64,000 bases of DNA, taken from NCBI RefSeq assembly GCF_030709675.1, contig NZ_JAUZQD010000005.1:62001-126000 (forward strand). Direction: 5' to 3'. The position numbers and the translations under genes were made by a program. Origin of the DNA: Symbioplanes lichenis. Lineage in GTDB: Bacteria; Actinomycetota; Actinomycetes; Mycobacteriales; Micromonosporaceae. Each line of letters begins with the position of its first letter. Positions within the stretch are counted from its first letter, which is position 1. The notes under the pieces were generated by a model. The model worked only from the letters and a program-made list of their open reading frames with translations. It did no database searches and was not told the origin of the DNA. Shown piece after piece: positions 8,852 to 16,884 of this stretch.

Positions 8852-9198
8852 CAGGCCCCCTTGATGGCGTCGCGGATGAGGCTGTACTTGCCGTCCAGCG
8901 CGCGGATCGTCAGCTGGTAGCGCATCGTCGTGTCGATGTGGGAGAGCGTCTCCTCGTCGAGGTTGACGTTGCTGCCGTTCAGCCGGGTCGGCTCCAGCGA
9001 GTTCTGCACGCTGGGCGTGACCCCGGCCGGCGACTGTCCGTGCGCGACGGCGCTGCTCAGCGCCTCCTCGAACTTGACCTTACGGGCCTGGTATCCGGGC
9101 GTCTCGATGTTGGAGATGTTGTTCGCGATGGCGTTCTGCCGGGCGGACAGGCCGGCGACCGCGACGCGGAGCGAAGAAGATGCGACGTCGTCGAACAC
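8851..9198 (-). CDS. flgB: Flagellar rod protein FlgB
   Basis: Proximal rod subunit and first gene of the basal-body operon. I chose the GTG at 9198 because GGAAGGA lies about seven bases upstream and the protein then begins at the expected point (115 residues). The longer open frame upstream is non-coding in character and contains the promoter. The family pattern ARQNAIANNISNIETPGY and the C-terminal TTMRYQLTIRALDGKY are both present. Confidence 0.95.
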   Translation of the reverse strand: MFDDVASSSLRVAVAGLSARQNAIANNISNIETPGYQARKVKFEEALSSAVAHGQSPAGVTPSVQNSLEPTRLNGSNVNLDEETLSHIDTTMRYQLTIRALDGKYSLIRDAIKGA

Positions 9199-9274
9199 GA
9201 CGGGTTCCTTCCGGTGGTGCCAGGTCGCCGTTCCGTGGCGGTCCCGTGAGCAGTCCGTTGCTCGTACCCTCAGG

Positions 9275-9300
9275 TTCGGCCTGGTTACGATTTCGCTGAG
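9275..9300 (-). promoter_or_regulatory. FliA-type promoter of the flgB-fliI operon
   Basis: Read on the minus strand: CTCA, 16 bases, GCCGAA. This is the same arrangement found before flagellin, flgN and the PAS-chemoreceptor gene. The -10 element lies about 75 bases before the flgB start. Confidence 0.8.
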
Positions 9301-9330
9301 CCGCTGACGGTTGCCGGACGGTTGCACGCA

Positions 9331-9366
9331 AAAACCCGGGACCCCCTTCGAGGGAGTCCCGGGTTT
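9331..9366 (-). terminator. Intrinsic terminator after the fliS unit
   Basis: On the minus strand, AACCCGGGAC pairs with GTCCCGGGTT around a short loop and is followed by TTTTTGC. It begins at the stop of the 106-residue gene and ends about 30 bases before the flgB promoter, separating the two transcripts. Confidence 0.85.
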
Positions 9367-9686
9367 CACATTGCGCAGTCCAGATAGACGGGGCGTTTGA
9401 CGGCCTCGCCGGTCTCTATCCGGCCGGTCATGACCTGTTGAGTGCGGGTCGCCGTGAGCCGCCGGGCGATTTCCTTCGCCGCGGCCAGCTGCCGGGTGAG
9501 GATCTCGTCGGCCCGGGGCTTGAGCTCGAGCGGCAGCGCACCGAGATCCTGCGGCGGTTGCCACGGATCGGCGGCCGGCGTCTCGCTCATCCGGCGCTCG
9601 TCCGCGAGCATCATCTCGACCGCGGCCACGTCCATCTCGAGCTCGTCGAGCGCGGCCGTCCAGGCGTCACGCCACTCTCCGGTCAC
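9366..9686 (-). CDS. Hypothetical 106-residue protein in the fliT position
   Basis: Starts 19 bases after the fliS stop and ends in the terminator, so it is the second and last gene of the fliS unit. The product is mostly helical and acidic at the N-terminus (WTAALDELEMDVAAVEMML), with a second helix around ILTRQLAAAKEIARRL. I recognise no family. In many bacteria the gene after fliS is fliT, a small helical chaperone for the filament cap FliD. Length and position fit that role, but sequence similarity is not evident to me. Confidence 0.7.
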   Translation of the reverse strand: MTGEWRDAWTAALDELEMDVAAVEMMLADERRMSETPAADPWQPPQDLGALPLELKPRADEILTRQLAAAKEIARRLTATRTQQVMTGRIETGEAVKRPVYLDCAM

Positions 9687-9705
9687 GCTGTCCCCTCAGG
9701 TTGGT

Positions 9706-10095
9706 TTATGCCACGGGCGCCGGGCCCGCGGCGGCCAGGGCCGCGGCTTCCCGCCACGCGTCGCGCAGCGGCTCGACGAAGCCCCGGCAGACCTTCACCC
9801 GCTCCGGGTCGCGGGCGATGTTCGCCCCGATGAGCTCGGTGAGCAGGTAGCCGTAGAGGTTGGCCAGGCCGGGGGCGCCGGACCAGGCTTCCACGTTCAG
9901 GCTGGTGCGCAGTTCGAGGATGATCTCCTGCGCGTGGTTGAGCTTGTCGTTGGCCAGCTCGCGGCTGCCGTTGCGCAGGGCGTCCTCGCCTTGGGTCAGA
10001 TCCATCACGAGACGGTCGTAGAGCATCACCAGGAGCTTGCCGGGCGACGCGGTGGCGACGGAGTCCTGCAGGTAACGGTTCAGCGGAGAGGTCAT
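9706..10095 (-). CDS. fliS: Flagellin export chaperone FliS
   Basis: FliS binds the C-terminus of newly made flagellin and delivers it to the export gate. The ATG at 10095 has GGGAG five bases upstream and gives a 129-residue product starting MTSPLNRYLQDSV, matching the family N-terminus. An upstream in-frame ATG would add 12 unrelated residues. Conserved features visible are TASPGKLLVMLYDRLVMDL and the helix NHAQEIILELRTSLN. It has its own FliA-like promoter, with a GC-rich hairpin in between. Confidence 0.95.
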   Translation of the reverse strand: MTSPLNRYLQDSVATASPGKLLVMLYDRLVMDLTQGEDALRNGSRELANDKLNHAQEIILELRTSLNVEAWSGAPGLANLYGYLLTELIGANIARDPERVKVCRGFVEPLRDAWREAAALAAAGPAPVA

Positions 10096-10154
10096 GTGCT
10101 CCCTTTTCGTCCAGGAACGGGCGGATTCCATGGGCTGTCAGGTCGGGTGGTGCG

Positions 10155-10180
10155 CCGGGCCGGCGGCGGTGCCGGCCCGG
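10155..10180 (-). terminator. GC-rich hairpin in the fliD-fliS gap
   Basis: CCGGGCCGGC (10155-10164) pairs perfectly with GCCGGCCCGG (10171-10180) around a 6-base loop. It lies downstream of fliD, so it may terminate fliD transcripts. It is also downstream of the fliS promoter, so fliS transcripts must pass through it. There is no T-tract. Confidence 0.55.
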
Positions 10181-10194
10181 GTCCTACTGGTCTC

Positions 10195-10220
10195 TTCGGT
10201 CCGTCGAACCGTTCGTTGAG
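10195..10220 (-). promoter_or_regulatory. FliA-like promoter of fliS
   Basis: On the minus strand: CTCA, 16 bases, ACCGAA. One base differs from the GCCGAA seen at the other sites, and the spacing is identical. It lies about 100 bases before the fliS start. Confidence 0.6.
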
Positions 10221-10271
10221 TGCGATCCGGTTGCAGCGGGCGGTCCGCACCCCGGATCAGCTTCCCCGGCC

Positions 10272-11648
10272 TCAGCCCAGGCTGGCGATCTGGCCCGAGA
10301 GCCAGGTCCCCTGCGACTGGAGCTTGCCGAGGGCGGTCTCCAGGTCCGAGTACTGCTTGGTCAGGGCCACCTTCTTGGCGGCGAGCCGGACGTCCCAGTT
10401 GTCGATCTGGATGTTGAGCGAGTCGATGTTGTTCTTGCGGCCGGTGATGCTGTTGGTGACGTTCTCGATCTGCTTGTTGGCGACGCCCCGGAAGGTGTCG
10501 CCCAGCGCGATGCCGGCCTGCTTGATCGCGGCCGGATCCGCGTTGTACGAGGCGGTGAACTTGGTCTCGTCGAAGGTCAGCTGGCCGCTGCGGTCCAGCT
10601 CGATGCCGAACTTGCTGAGCGAGCCGAAGTTGACCACGTTCGCGGCCTTGTCGGCGGCGATCGTCGCGGCGTCGGCGGTCTTGTCCGGGGCGGCGGGCGC
10701 GCCGTCCTTGCGGTAGGTCAGGCCCTGGCTGACGGCGCTGAGGATGGTCTGGCTCATCTGCCGGACCATGAAGTCGCCGGTCAGCGGGGAGCTGGCCTTG
10801 GTCGCCGGGTCGTACTTGGTCTGGTTGCTGACCTCGGTCAGCGCCGAGTTGGCCGCGTCGACCAGCGCCTTGAACTTGGCGGCCATGCCGGAGACGTCGG
10901 ACTCGGAGTTGAGCGTGACGCCGGTTTCCTTCTTGCTGACCGTCAGGGTCACGCCGGCCATCAGCCCGGTGAAGGTGTTCGTGCCGCTGGTGACGCTGTA
11001 GCCACCCTCGGCCTCGGACCCGCCGACCTGCAGCTTGGCATCGGTGGCGGCGCTCGTCGCGAGCGTGACGCCGGACCCCAGGCCGTCGATCGTGAACGCG
11101 TTCTCGGTGCCCGTCTTCGAGCTGACGAACTGCAGGATGTTCTGTTCGCCGCCGGTCGTGACGACGGAGGCCTTGACGCCCAGGCCGGCGCCGTTCAGCG
11201 CGTCGGCGACGCCCTTGGCGGTCTTGTCGGTCAGCTTGACCGTGACCGGGTCGCCGGCGCCCACCTTGACGGTGATCTCGTCGGCGTCGGTGATGGCGTC
11301 GGTCTTGCTGACCCGGGCCGTTGTGGACTGACCCTTGGCCAGCTCGACGACGTCGAAGGTCATGCTGCCGGTCGCGGTGTTGGTGCCGCCGACGGCGGTC
11401 GCCGTGACCGACGCGGTGTTGGTGGTGGGCTTGACCCCACGCCAGGTCGACAGGGCGCTCACGTCGGCCGCGGCGTTCTTGAGCCCCACGAGCTTGGTGT
11501 TGACCGACTGGTACGACGAGATGACGGTCTCGGCGTCGGCGACCTTGTTCTTGAGCCGGGTCTGGGTGGAGCCCTCCACCTTCATCAGCTGACTGATGAT
11601 GTTGGTCGTGTCGAGCCCACTGGCGAGTCCGGAGACGGAACTGGTCAC
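10272..11648 (-). CDS. fliD: Flagellar filament cap protein FliD
   Basis: FliD caps the growing filament and folds flagellin at its tip. The 458-residue product begins with the family signature SSVSGLASGLDTTNIISQLM and has a predicted coiled N-terminal segment (25-60). The C-terminal FliD_C domain includes FGSLSKFGIELDRSGQL, then a closing coiled helix (KKVALTKQYSDLETALGKL). The middle is Thr/Val-rich and variable, as expected of surface-exposed domains. It lies 114 bases after the flagellin stop on the same strand. I saw no FliA-type promoter of its own, so it may depend on read-through. Confidence 0.95.
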   Translation of the reverse strand: MTSSVSGLASGLDTTNIISQLMKVEGSTQTRLKNKVADAETVISSYQSVNTKLVGLKNAAADVSALSTWRGVKPTTNTASVTATAVGGTNTATGSMTFDVVELAKGQSTTARVSKTDAITDADEITVKVGAGDPVTVKLTDKTAKGVADALNGAGLGVKASVVTTGGEQNILQFVSSKTGTENAFTIDGLGSGVTLATSAATDAKLQVGGSEAEGGYSVTSGTNTFTGLMAGVTLTVSKKETGVTLNSESDVSGMAAKFKALVDAANSALTEVSNQTKYDPATKASSPLTGDFMVRQMSQTILSAVSQGLTYRKDGAPAAPDKTADAATIAADKAANVVNFGSLSKFGIELDRSGQLTFDETKFTASYNADPAAIKQAGIALGDTFRGVANKQIENVTNSITGRKNNIDSLNIQIDNWDVRLAAKKVALTKQYSDLETALGKLQSQGTWLSGQIASLG

Positions 11649-11677
11649 GGGTCACCTGCTTTCCTGCACAGTGAAGC

Positions 11678-11710
11678 GGGGGTAGCCGGCGCCGTCGGCC
11701 AGCTACCCCC
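11678..11710 (-). terminator. Hairpin downstream of flagellin
   Basis: GGGGGTAGC (11678-11686) pairs perfectly with GCTACCCCC (11702-11710) around a 15-base loop between the flagellin stop and fliD. There is no T-tract, so partial termination is likely, leaving some read-through into fliD. Confidence 0.55.
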
Positions 11711-11762
11711 GACTATTCGGTTGTCAGCGTTCTTCGGTTAGGAACTACCGGTTGCGGTTCGG

Positions 11763-12968
11763 TTAGCGCAGCAGCGACAGAACGTTCTGCGAGGCCTGGT
11801 TGGCCTGCGACAGCATCGAGGTGCCGGCCTGGGTCAGGATCTGGTTCCGGGTGAAGGAGACCATCTCCTGCGCCATGTCGGTGTCACGGATGCGCGACTC
11901 CGACGCGGACAGGTTCTCGACCGAGACGTTCAGGTTGTTGATCGTGTGCTCGAACCGGTTCTGGTACGCACCGAGGGTCGCCCGGGTGTCCGAAACCGAC
12001 GTGATCGCCTTGTCGAGCGCCTCGATCGCCTTGGCCGCGCCGCCCTCGGCGGTGAGGTCGAGCGTGTTGGTGCCCAGCGACTTCGAGCTGACCGAGCCGA
12101 TGGAGATGTTCATCGTCTCGCCGCTGTTCGCGCCGACCTGGAACTGGCCGCTGTTGGCCTTCGGGTCCGCGGTGCTCGCCCCGGTGGTGACGCCGATGCC
12201 GGACAGGTCGCCGCCGACCGTGAAGCCCTTCGAGCCGGACAGCGAGAACGAGGCACCGGTGCCGTCCGCGGCCACCTCGGCGCTGACGCTGACCTCGTTG
12301 CCGGTGAAGCCCTGGCCGGCCGCCGGGCCGCCCGCCGTCTGGTCGGTCAGCGCGGCCTTGATGGCCTTGTTCATGGTGTCCGCGACGTCCTTGGCGCTCG
12401 CGCCGGCCGGGATGTTCGCGTTCACCGTGATCGGGTTGGCCGACATGTCCTTGTCGCCGACCTTGTCGATCGTGAACGAGACGGCGCCGGTCGGCATCGA
12501 GGTGACCTTGGTGCCGTCGCCGACCTTGTTGCCGTTGCCGAAGGAGCCGTCGAGCAGCTTCGACTTGCCGAACGAGGTCGTGTTGCTGATCCGGTCGAGC
12601 TCCTCGTTGAGCTGGCCGAACTCCTTCTGCGCCGCGGCCTTGGCCTCGGCGTCGTTGGAGCCACCGTTCGCGGCCTGCACCGACAGGTCACGCATGCGCT
12701 GCAGGATCGAGGTGGTCTCGTTCAGCGCACCCTCAGCGGTCTGCGCGACCGAGATGCCGTCCTGAGCGTTGCGGACGGCCTGCTTGAGGCCACCCACCTG
12801 GGAGCGCAGGCCCTCGGAGATCGAGAGGCCGGCCGCGTCGTCCGCCGCCCGGTTGATGCGGAAACCACTGGACAGCTTCTCCAGCGACTTCGACATCTGG
12901 TTGTCCGTGACGGACAGGTTCCGGTAGGCGTTCTGGGCGGCGATGTTCTGGTTGATGCGAAGACCCAT
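11763..12968 (-). CDS. fliC: Flagellin
   Basis: Filament subunit. The ATG at 12968 has AAGGAGGA six bases upstream and gives 401 residues starting [18 protein letters not shown]. The D0/D1 domains are strongly conserved at both ends: [20 protein letters not shown] and [12 protein letters not shown] near the N-terminus, then [17 protein letters not shown] and NVLSLLR at the C-terminus. The central 170-330 region is the variable surface domain, rich in Gly, Ala, Thr and Asp. Only one flagellin gene is present in this window. It is transcribed divergently from flgN and has an exact FliA-type promoter. Confidence 0.98.
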   Translation of the reverse strand: MGLRINQNIAAQNAYRNLSVTDNQMSKSLEKLSSGFRINRAADDAAGLSISEGLRSQVGGLKQAVRNAQDGISVAQTAEGALNETTSILQRMRDLSVQAANGGSNDAEAKAAAQKEFGQLNEELDRISNTTSFGKSKLLDGSFGNGNKVGDGTKVTSMPTGAVSFTIDKVGDKDMSANPITVNANIPAGASAKDVADTMNKAIKAALTDQTAGGPAAGQGFTGNEVSVSAEVAADGTGASFSLSGSKGFTVGGDLSGIGVTTGASTADPKANSGQFQVGANSGETMNISIGSVSSKSLGTNTLDLTAEGGAAKAIEALDKAITSVSDTRATLGAYQNRFEHTINNLNVSVENLSASESRIRDTDMAQEMVSFTRNQILTQAGTSMLSQANQASQNVLSLLR

Positions 12969-13030
12969 GGTGTTTTCCTCCTTGATTCGGGTCCGTACCG
13001 GCTCATCCGTGAACCGTTGGCGTTGCGCCG
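12969..13030 (-). promoter_or_regulatory. Flagellin leader with three GGA motifs, candidate CsrA target
   Basis: The predicted 60-base leader contains, on the minus strand, CACGGATGA (13011-13003), TACGGACC (around 12996-12990) and the Shine-Dalgarno AAGGAGGA (12983-12976). CsrA binds ANGGAN motifs, and csrA and fliW are encoded 3.6 kb away. Binding is inferred. Confidence 0.45.
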
Positions 13031-13035
13031 GTCTG

Positions 13036-13061
13036 ATCGGCGGCCGTCCGCCGGTCATGAG
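13036..13061 (-). promoter_or_regulatory. FliA-type promoter of flagellin
   Basis: On the minus strand: CTCA, 16 bases, GCCGAT, placed about 68 bases before the flagellin ATG. The spacer itself holds a GGCGG/CCGCC inverted repeat that runs into the -10 element. Confidence 0.85.
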
Positions 13062-13131
13062 AAGTGTGCGAAAAAATCTCGGGCTTTTCGGGTGAAAGCC
13101 CAAAACCGCTCCTGCTACCGGCCGGAAACCC

Positions 13132-13157
13132 CTCAGAGACCAACTACTGATGCCGAC
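13132..13157 (+). promoter_or_regulatory. FliA-type promoter of the flgN-csrA operon
   Basis: CTCA at 13132-13135, 16 bases, GCCGAC at 13152-13157. It is divergent from the flagellin promoter, with about 70 bases between the two -35 elements. Confidence 0.8.
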
Positions 13158-13205
13158 CTGTCCGGATGAGCGATTCGGAACGGAAAGAGGAAGGTGGGGG
13201 ACCGG

Positions 13206-13691
13206 GTGAGCCTGACCGACCTGTCCAGCGTCCTGTGGCGAGCGCGTGAGCTGCTGGAGCTCCTGCTGTTCAAGCTCGAGGAGGAGCAGCTGCTGCTCGC
13301 CGCGAACCGCTCCCGCTGGCTCGCCCACGCGACGCGCGAGGTCGAGGTCGTGCTCGATCAGATCCGGCAGACCGAGGTGGCGCGGGCGGCGTACGCGCAA
13401 GCAGTGGCTCTTGAACTGGGTCTGCCCGTTGAGGCCTCACTGGGCCAGCTCGCGGACGCGGCGCCGGCGCCCTGGTCCGATCTGCTGCACCAGCACCGTA
13501 AGGCCTTCCTCACGCTCACGAGCGAGATCAGCACGATGGCCGACGCGAACCGGGAGCTGCTCACCGCCGGTCAGCGCGCGGCTCGCGAAACCATGCTCGC
13601 GTTCGCGGGAACCGTGGAAACGTATTCCGCGGCGGGCAAGACAGTCAGCGGCGGGGTCCGCCGCCCGAGCCTGGTGGATGAGGCGATCTGA
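13206..13691 (+). CDS. flgN: Flagellar hook-filament chaperone FlgN
   Basis: Helical export chaperone for the hook-filament junction proteins FlgK and FlgL, which are encoded next. I prefer the GTG at 13206 ([16 protein letters not shown], 161 residues), which has GGGGG just upstream; an in-frame GTG at 13194 would add four residues. The product is almost entirely helical with a leucine-rich start ([18 protein letters not shown]), typical of FlgN. Its stop overlaps the flgK start (TGATG). Confidence 0.88.
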   Translation: MSLTDLSSVLWRARELLELLLFKLEEEQLLLAANRSRWLAHATREVEVVLDQIRQTEVARAAYAQAVALELGLPVEASLGQLADAAPAPWSDLLHQHRKAFLTLTSEISTMADANRELLTAGQRAARETMLAFAGTVETYSAAGKTVSGGVRRPSLVDEAI

Positions 13692-15172
13692 TGGCCAGCA
13701 GCTTCGGCAGTATCAACACCGCCCTGACCTCCCTGTACGCGCAGCGCCGCGGCCTGGACGTCGCGGGGCAGAACATCGCGAACGCGGGCACCGAGGGCTA
13801 CACCCGGCAGCGGGTCAACATGCAGGCCGCGGTCGGCTCGGTGGTCCCGGTGCGCTGGGCCACGACCGACGGGCTCGGCACCGGGGTCGAGGTCACGGAC
13901 GTCCAGCGGCTGCGCGACCAGTACCTGGAGAACCGCGGGCGCACCGAGCACGGCAACAACGCGTACCTGACCAACCAGGCCGCCGCGTACGGGTCGCTGG
14001 AGGACACCTTCGCCGAGCCCGGTGACACCGCGCTGCAGGCCCAGCTGCACGACCAGTGGGCGGCCTGGGGCGACGTCGGCGACGAGCCGAGCAGCACCGC
14101 GGCCCGCTCGGCGCTGCTGCAGCAGAGCCGGGTGGTCTCCGACGGCATCAACAGCGCGTACGCCGCGATCGACGGCCAGTGGAGCTCGAACTACCAGCAG
14201 CTCGGCAAGTACGCCGAGGAGGTCAACACCACGGCCGGCACCATCGCCCAGCTCAACGACTCGATCGTCAAGGCCAAGGCCACCGGCGTCACGGTCAACG
14301 AGCTGGAGGACCGCCGCGACCTGGCCGTCATGAAGCTCTCCGAGCTCACCGGCGCCACGGCGCAGCTGCGCGAGAACGGCTCGATGGACGTGTTCGTCGG
14401 CAACTCGCTGCTGGTCAACTACAACACGACCCGCAAGATGTCGGCCAACGCCGGCGTCGCCACGATGGACGCCCAGCTCGCGCTCAACGAGGGCACCATG
14501 CCGACCGGGACCAAGCCGGCCGGGCTGACCTGGGCCGACACCGGTGACGTGGTGACGGCGGGCGGGACCATGGGCTCGATGGTCGACACGATGACCAATC
14601 TGCTGCCCGGCATGGCGCAGAAGCTCGACACCGTCGCCAAGGCCCTGGTGACCACGGTGAACTCGGCGATGGCGAGCTCGTACAAGACGGACGGGTCGCC
14701 GGGCCAGGACTTCTACTCCGGCGACTTCAGCACCGGGCGCTACGCGAAGAACATGAAGGTCGCGATCACGAATCCGGCCGACATCGCGGTGTCGGGCAAG
14801 AACGAGACGAACGCCGACGGGACGCCGAAGCTCGACGCGGGCGGCAACCCGGTCGGCACCAACGACGGCTCGGTCGCCACCGCGCTGTCGGCGACCGCGA
14901 CGAAGGCCGGCAGCCCGGACCGGAACTACCAGGACATGATCGCCGACCTCGGGGTCAACGCGCAGACCTCGACGCGGCGCAGCGAGATCCAGCAGAACGT
15001 CACCGAGCAGGTGGACGCGGCCCGCGAGGCGGAGTCCGGGGTCAACCTCGACGAGGAGATGACCAACCTGCTCACGTACCAGCGCGGTTACGAGGCCGCC
15101 TCGCGCGTGCTCACCACGATCGACTCGATGCTCGATCAGCTCATCAACCGCACCGGTCTGGTCGGAAGGTAA
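13691..15172 (+). CDS. flgK: Flagellar hook-associated protein FlgK (HAP1)
   Basis: First hook-filament junction protein. The 493-residue product has the axial N-terminal signature SINTALTSLYAQRRGLDVAG followed by QNIANAGTEGYTRQRV. The C-terminal signature is GVNLDEEMTNLLTYQRGYEA followed by SRVLTTIDSMLDQLIN. The middle is the variable exposed region. It is coupled to flgN by a one-base overlap and is followed by flgL after 12 bases. Confidence 0.97.
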   Translation: MASSFGSINTALTSLYAQRRGLDVAGQNIANAGTEGYTRQRVNMQAAVGSVVPVRWATTDGLGTGVEVTDVQRLRDQYLENRGRTEHGNNAYLTNQAAAYGSLEDTFAEPGDTALQAQLHDQWAAWGDVGDEPSSTAARSALLQQSRVVSDGINSAYAAIDGQWSSNYQQLGKYAEEVNTTAGTIAQLNDSIVKAKATGVTVNELEDRRDLAVMKLSELTGATAQLRENGSMDVFVGNSLLVNYNTTRKMSANAGVATMDAQLALNEGTMPTGTKPAGLTWADTGDVVTAGGTMGSMVDTMTNLLPGMAQKLDTVAKALVTTVNSAMASSYKTDGSPGQDFYSGDFSTGRYAKNMKVAITNPADIAVSGKNETNADGTPKLDAGGNPVGTNDGSVATALSATATKAGSPDRNYQDMIADLGVNAQTSTRRSEIQQNVTEQVDAAREAESGVNLDEEMTNLLTYQRGYEAASRVLTTIDSMLDQLINRTGLVGR

Positions 15173-15184
15173 GGAAGACGGACA

Positions 15185-16072
15185 ATGGTCAACAGAGTCA
15201 CCGACAGCAGCATCTCCACCCGGGTCCTCGCCAACCTCCAGCGCAACATCCAGAAGGGCGAGAAGATCCAGGAGCAGCTGTCCAGCGGCAAGCAGCTCAA
15301 CCGCCCGTCCGACTCGCCGAACGGCACGCTGCAGTCGATGCAGCTGCGCGGCGAGTCGCGCGCCAACTCGCAATATCTGCGCAGCTCGGGCGACGGGCTG
15401 GGCTGGCTGAGCACGCTCGACGGCACGCTGAGCAGCACCTCGACGATCCTGCAGAAGGCCCGGTCGCTCACCGTCCAGGGCCTCAACGCCGGCGCCGGCA
15501 GCGGCGAGTCGCAGGCCGCGATCAGCCAGGAGCTGGACCAGATCAAGACCACCATCCTCGGGTACGCGAACACGACCTACCTGGACCGTCCGGTGTTCGG
15601 CGGCACGACGACCGGCACCAAGGCGTTCGGTGAGGACGGCCAGTTCATCGGCAACCGGGACGCCGTCCAGCGCACGGTCGGCCCGAACTCGCAGGTGCGC
15701 GTCGACATGGACGGGGTGTCCGCGTTCGGCGAAGGTGACGCGTCGGTCTTCAAGGTCCTGGACGACATTTCGACGGCGTTGAAGAACAACGACATGGACG
15801 CCGTGGGCAAGGGCCTGGAACGGCTCGATGCTGCCGCCAATAACGTGAAAAACTCTCTTTCGGACGTTGGCGCCCGATACAATCGGATTACGCAGATGAA
15901 GTCATCTGCGGAGGATCGGCTGCTGGACGTGACGTCTCAGCTCTCCGAGGTCGAGGACGTCGACCTGCCGAAGACGATCATGGAAATGCAGCTTCAGCAG
16001 ACCTCGTACCAAGCGGCTCTGGCCGCTTCGGCAAAGGTGATTCAGCCCTCGCTCATCGACTTTCTGAGGTGA
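15185..16072 (+). CDS. flgL: Flagellar hook-associated protein FlgL (HAP3)
   Basis: Second junction protein, structurally a shortened flagellin. The 295-residue product begins MVNRVTDSSISTRVLANLQ, and the C-terminal end LQQTSYQAALAASAKVIQPS matches the flagellin/FlgL family. GGAAGACGGAC precedes the ATG. It lies directly after flgK and two bases before the preferred fliW start. Confidence 0.97.
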   Translation: MVNRVTDSSISTRVLANLQRNIQKGEKIQEQLSSGKQLNRPSDSPNGTLQSMQLRGESRANSQYLRSSGDGLGWLSTLDGTLSSTSTILQKARSLTVQGLNAGAGSGESQAAISQELDQIKTTILGYANTTYLDRPVFGGTTTGTKAFGEDGQFIGNRDAVQRTVGPNSQVRVDMDGVSAFGEGDASVFKVLDDISTALKNNDMDAVGKGLERLDAAANNVKNSLSDVGARYNRITQMKSSAEDRLLDVTSQLSEVEDVDLPKTIMEMQLQQTSYQAALAASAKVIQPSLIDFLR

Positions 16073-16074
16073 CC

Positions 16075-16512
16075 ATGAGTATTCGCACCGAGTCCCGACC
16101 GATTGGGGCCACCATGACCGACACCGAGCTGGACCTGCCGACCATTCACATGGCCGTCCCCATGCCCGGCTTCCCGGCGCACCGGGAGTTCGTGCTGGTC
16201 CGGCTGAACGATGAGGGTCTGCTCTACGCGTTCACGTCCATCGAGGACCCCTCGCTGCGGTTCCTCGTCGCGCCGCCGGAGCCGTTCTTCCCGGACTACG
16301 CGCCGGAGATCGAGAACGAGGTGTTCGCCGCGCTGAACACCCAGGATCCCGATCGCCTGTTGGTCATGGTCGTCATCACCGCCGGCGTGGACGAGACCAC
16401 CGCCAACCTGCTCGCGCCGATCATCGTCGACCGCGACGCGCACCGGGCCATGCAGGTGGTGCTGACCGGCAGCAACATGCCGGTGCGGGCCATCATGCGC
16501 AAGGCCTTCTGA
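16075..16512 (+). CDS. fliW: Flagellar assembly factor FliW
   Basis: FliW binds either flagellin or CsrA. When flagellin is exported, free FliW sequesters CsrA and relieves repression of flagellin translation. I chose the ATG at 16075 (GAGG six bases upstream, 145 residues); the ATG at 16114 would give a 132-residue product and cannot be excluded. Family features are GFPAHREFVLVRL, FTSIEDPSLRFLV, PEPFFPDYAPEI and TANLLAPIIV. The gene lies between flgL and csrA, the usual linkage. Confidence 0.95.
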   Translation: MSIRTESRPIGATMTDTELDLPTIHMAVPMPGFPAHREFVLVRLNDEGLLYAFTSIEDPSLRFLVAPPEPFFPDYAPEIENEVFAALNTQDPDRLLVMVVITAGVDETTANLLAPIIVDRDAHRAMQVVLTGSNMPVRAIMRKAF

Positions 16513-16559
16513 CGGCCGGAGCGCGCGGTGTCCTGTCCACGGATGGAGGGGGGCGCTAG

Positions 16560-16799
16560 ATGCTCGTGCTGACCAGGAGGGCCGGCGAGAGCGTGATGAT
16601 CGGTGACGACGTCGTCATCACCGTTCTCGAGGCGCGCGGCGACGTGATCCGCCTGGGCATCCAGGCGCCACGCGACGTGCAGGTGCACCGCGAAGAGGTC
16701 TATCGGGAGCTCCGCGACGTCAACCGCGAGGCAGCCTCGCCCGACGACGCGGCGGTTCGCGCACTGACCGAGATGTTGGAAGAGAAGAAGCAGTCCTGA
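16560..16799 (+). CDS. csrA: Carbon storage regulator CsrA
   Basis: RNA-binding translational repressor. The 79-residue product has the canonical core [20 protein letters not shown] and [18 protein letters not shown], plus a C-terminal extension of about 20 residues compared with enteric CsrA. GGAGGGGG lies about seven bases upstream of the ATG. It is the last gene of the flgN operon and is followed by a hairpin. Pairing with fliW and location in a flagellar operon point to control of flagellin synthesis. Confidence 0.97.
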   Translation: MLVLTRRAGESVMIGDDVVITVLEARGDVIRLGIQAPRDVQVHREEVYRELRDVNREAASPDDAAVRALTEMLEEKKQS

Positions 16800-16800
16800 C

Positions 16801-16830
16801 CGGGCCGGCCCCCTCGCGGGGACCGGCCCG
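16801..16830 (+). terminator. Hairpin terminator after csrA
   Basis: A 13-bp stem with one mismatch (CGGGCCGGCCCCC against GGGGACCGGCCCG) three bases after the csrA stop, followed by GTCGCTTT. Confidence 0.7.
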
Positions 16831-16884
16831 TCGCTTTGCGGAGAACTGCCGGACAATGTCCGTAAAAGCCGCGAAGATGAAGGC

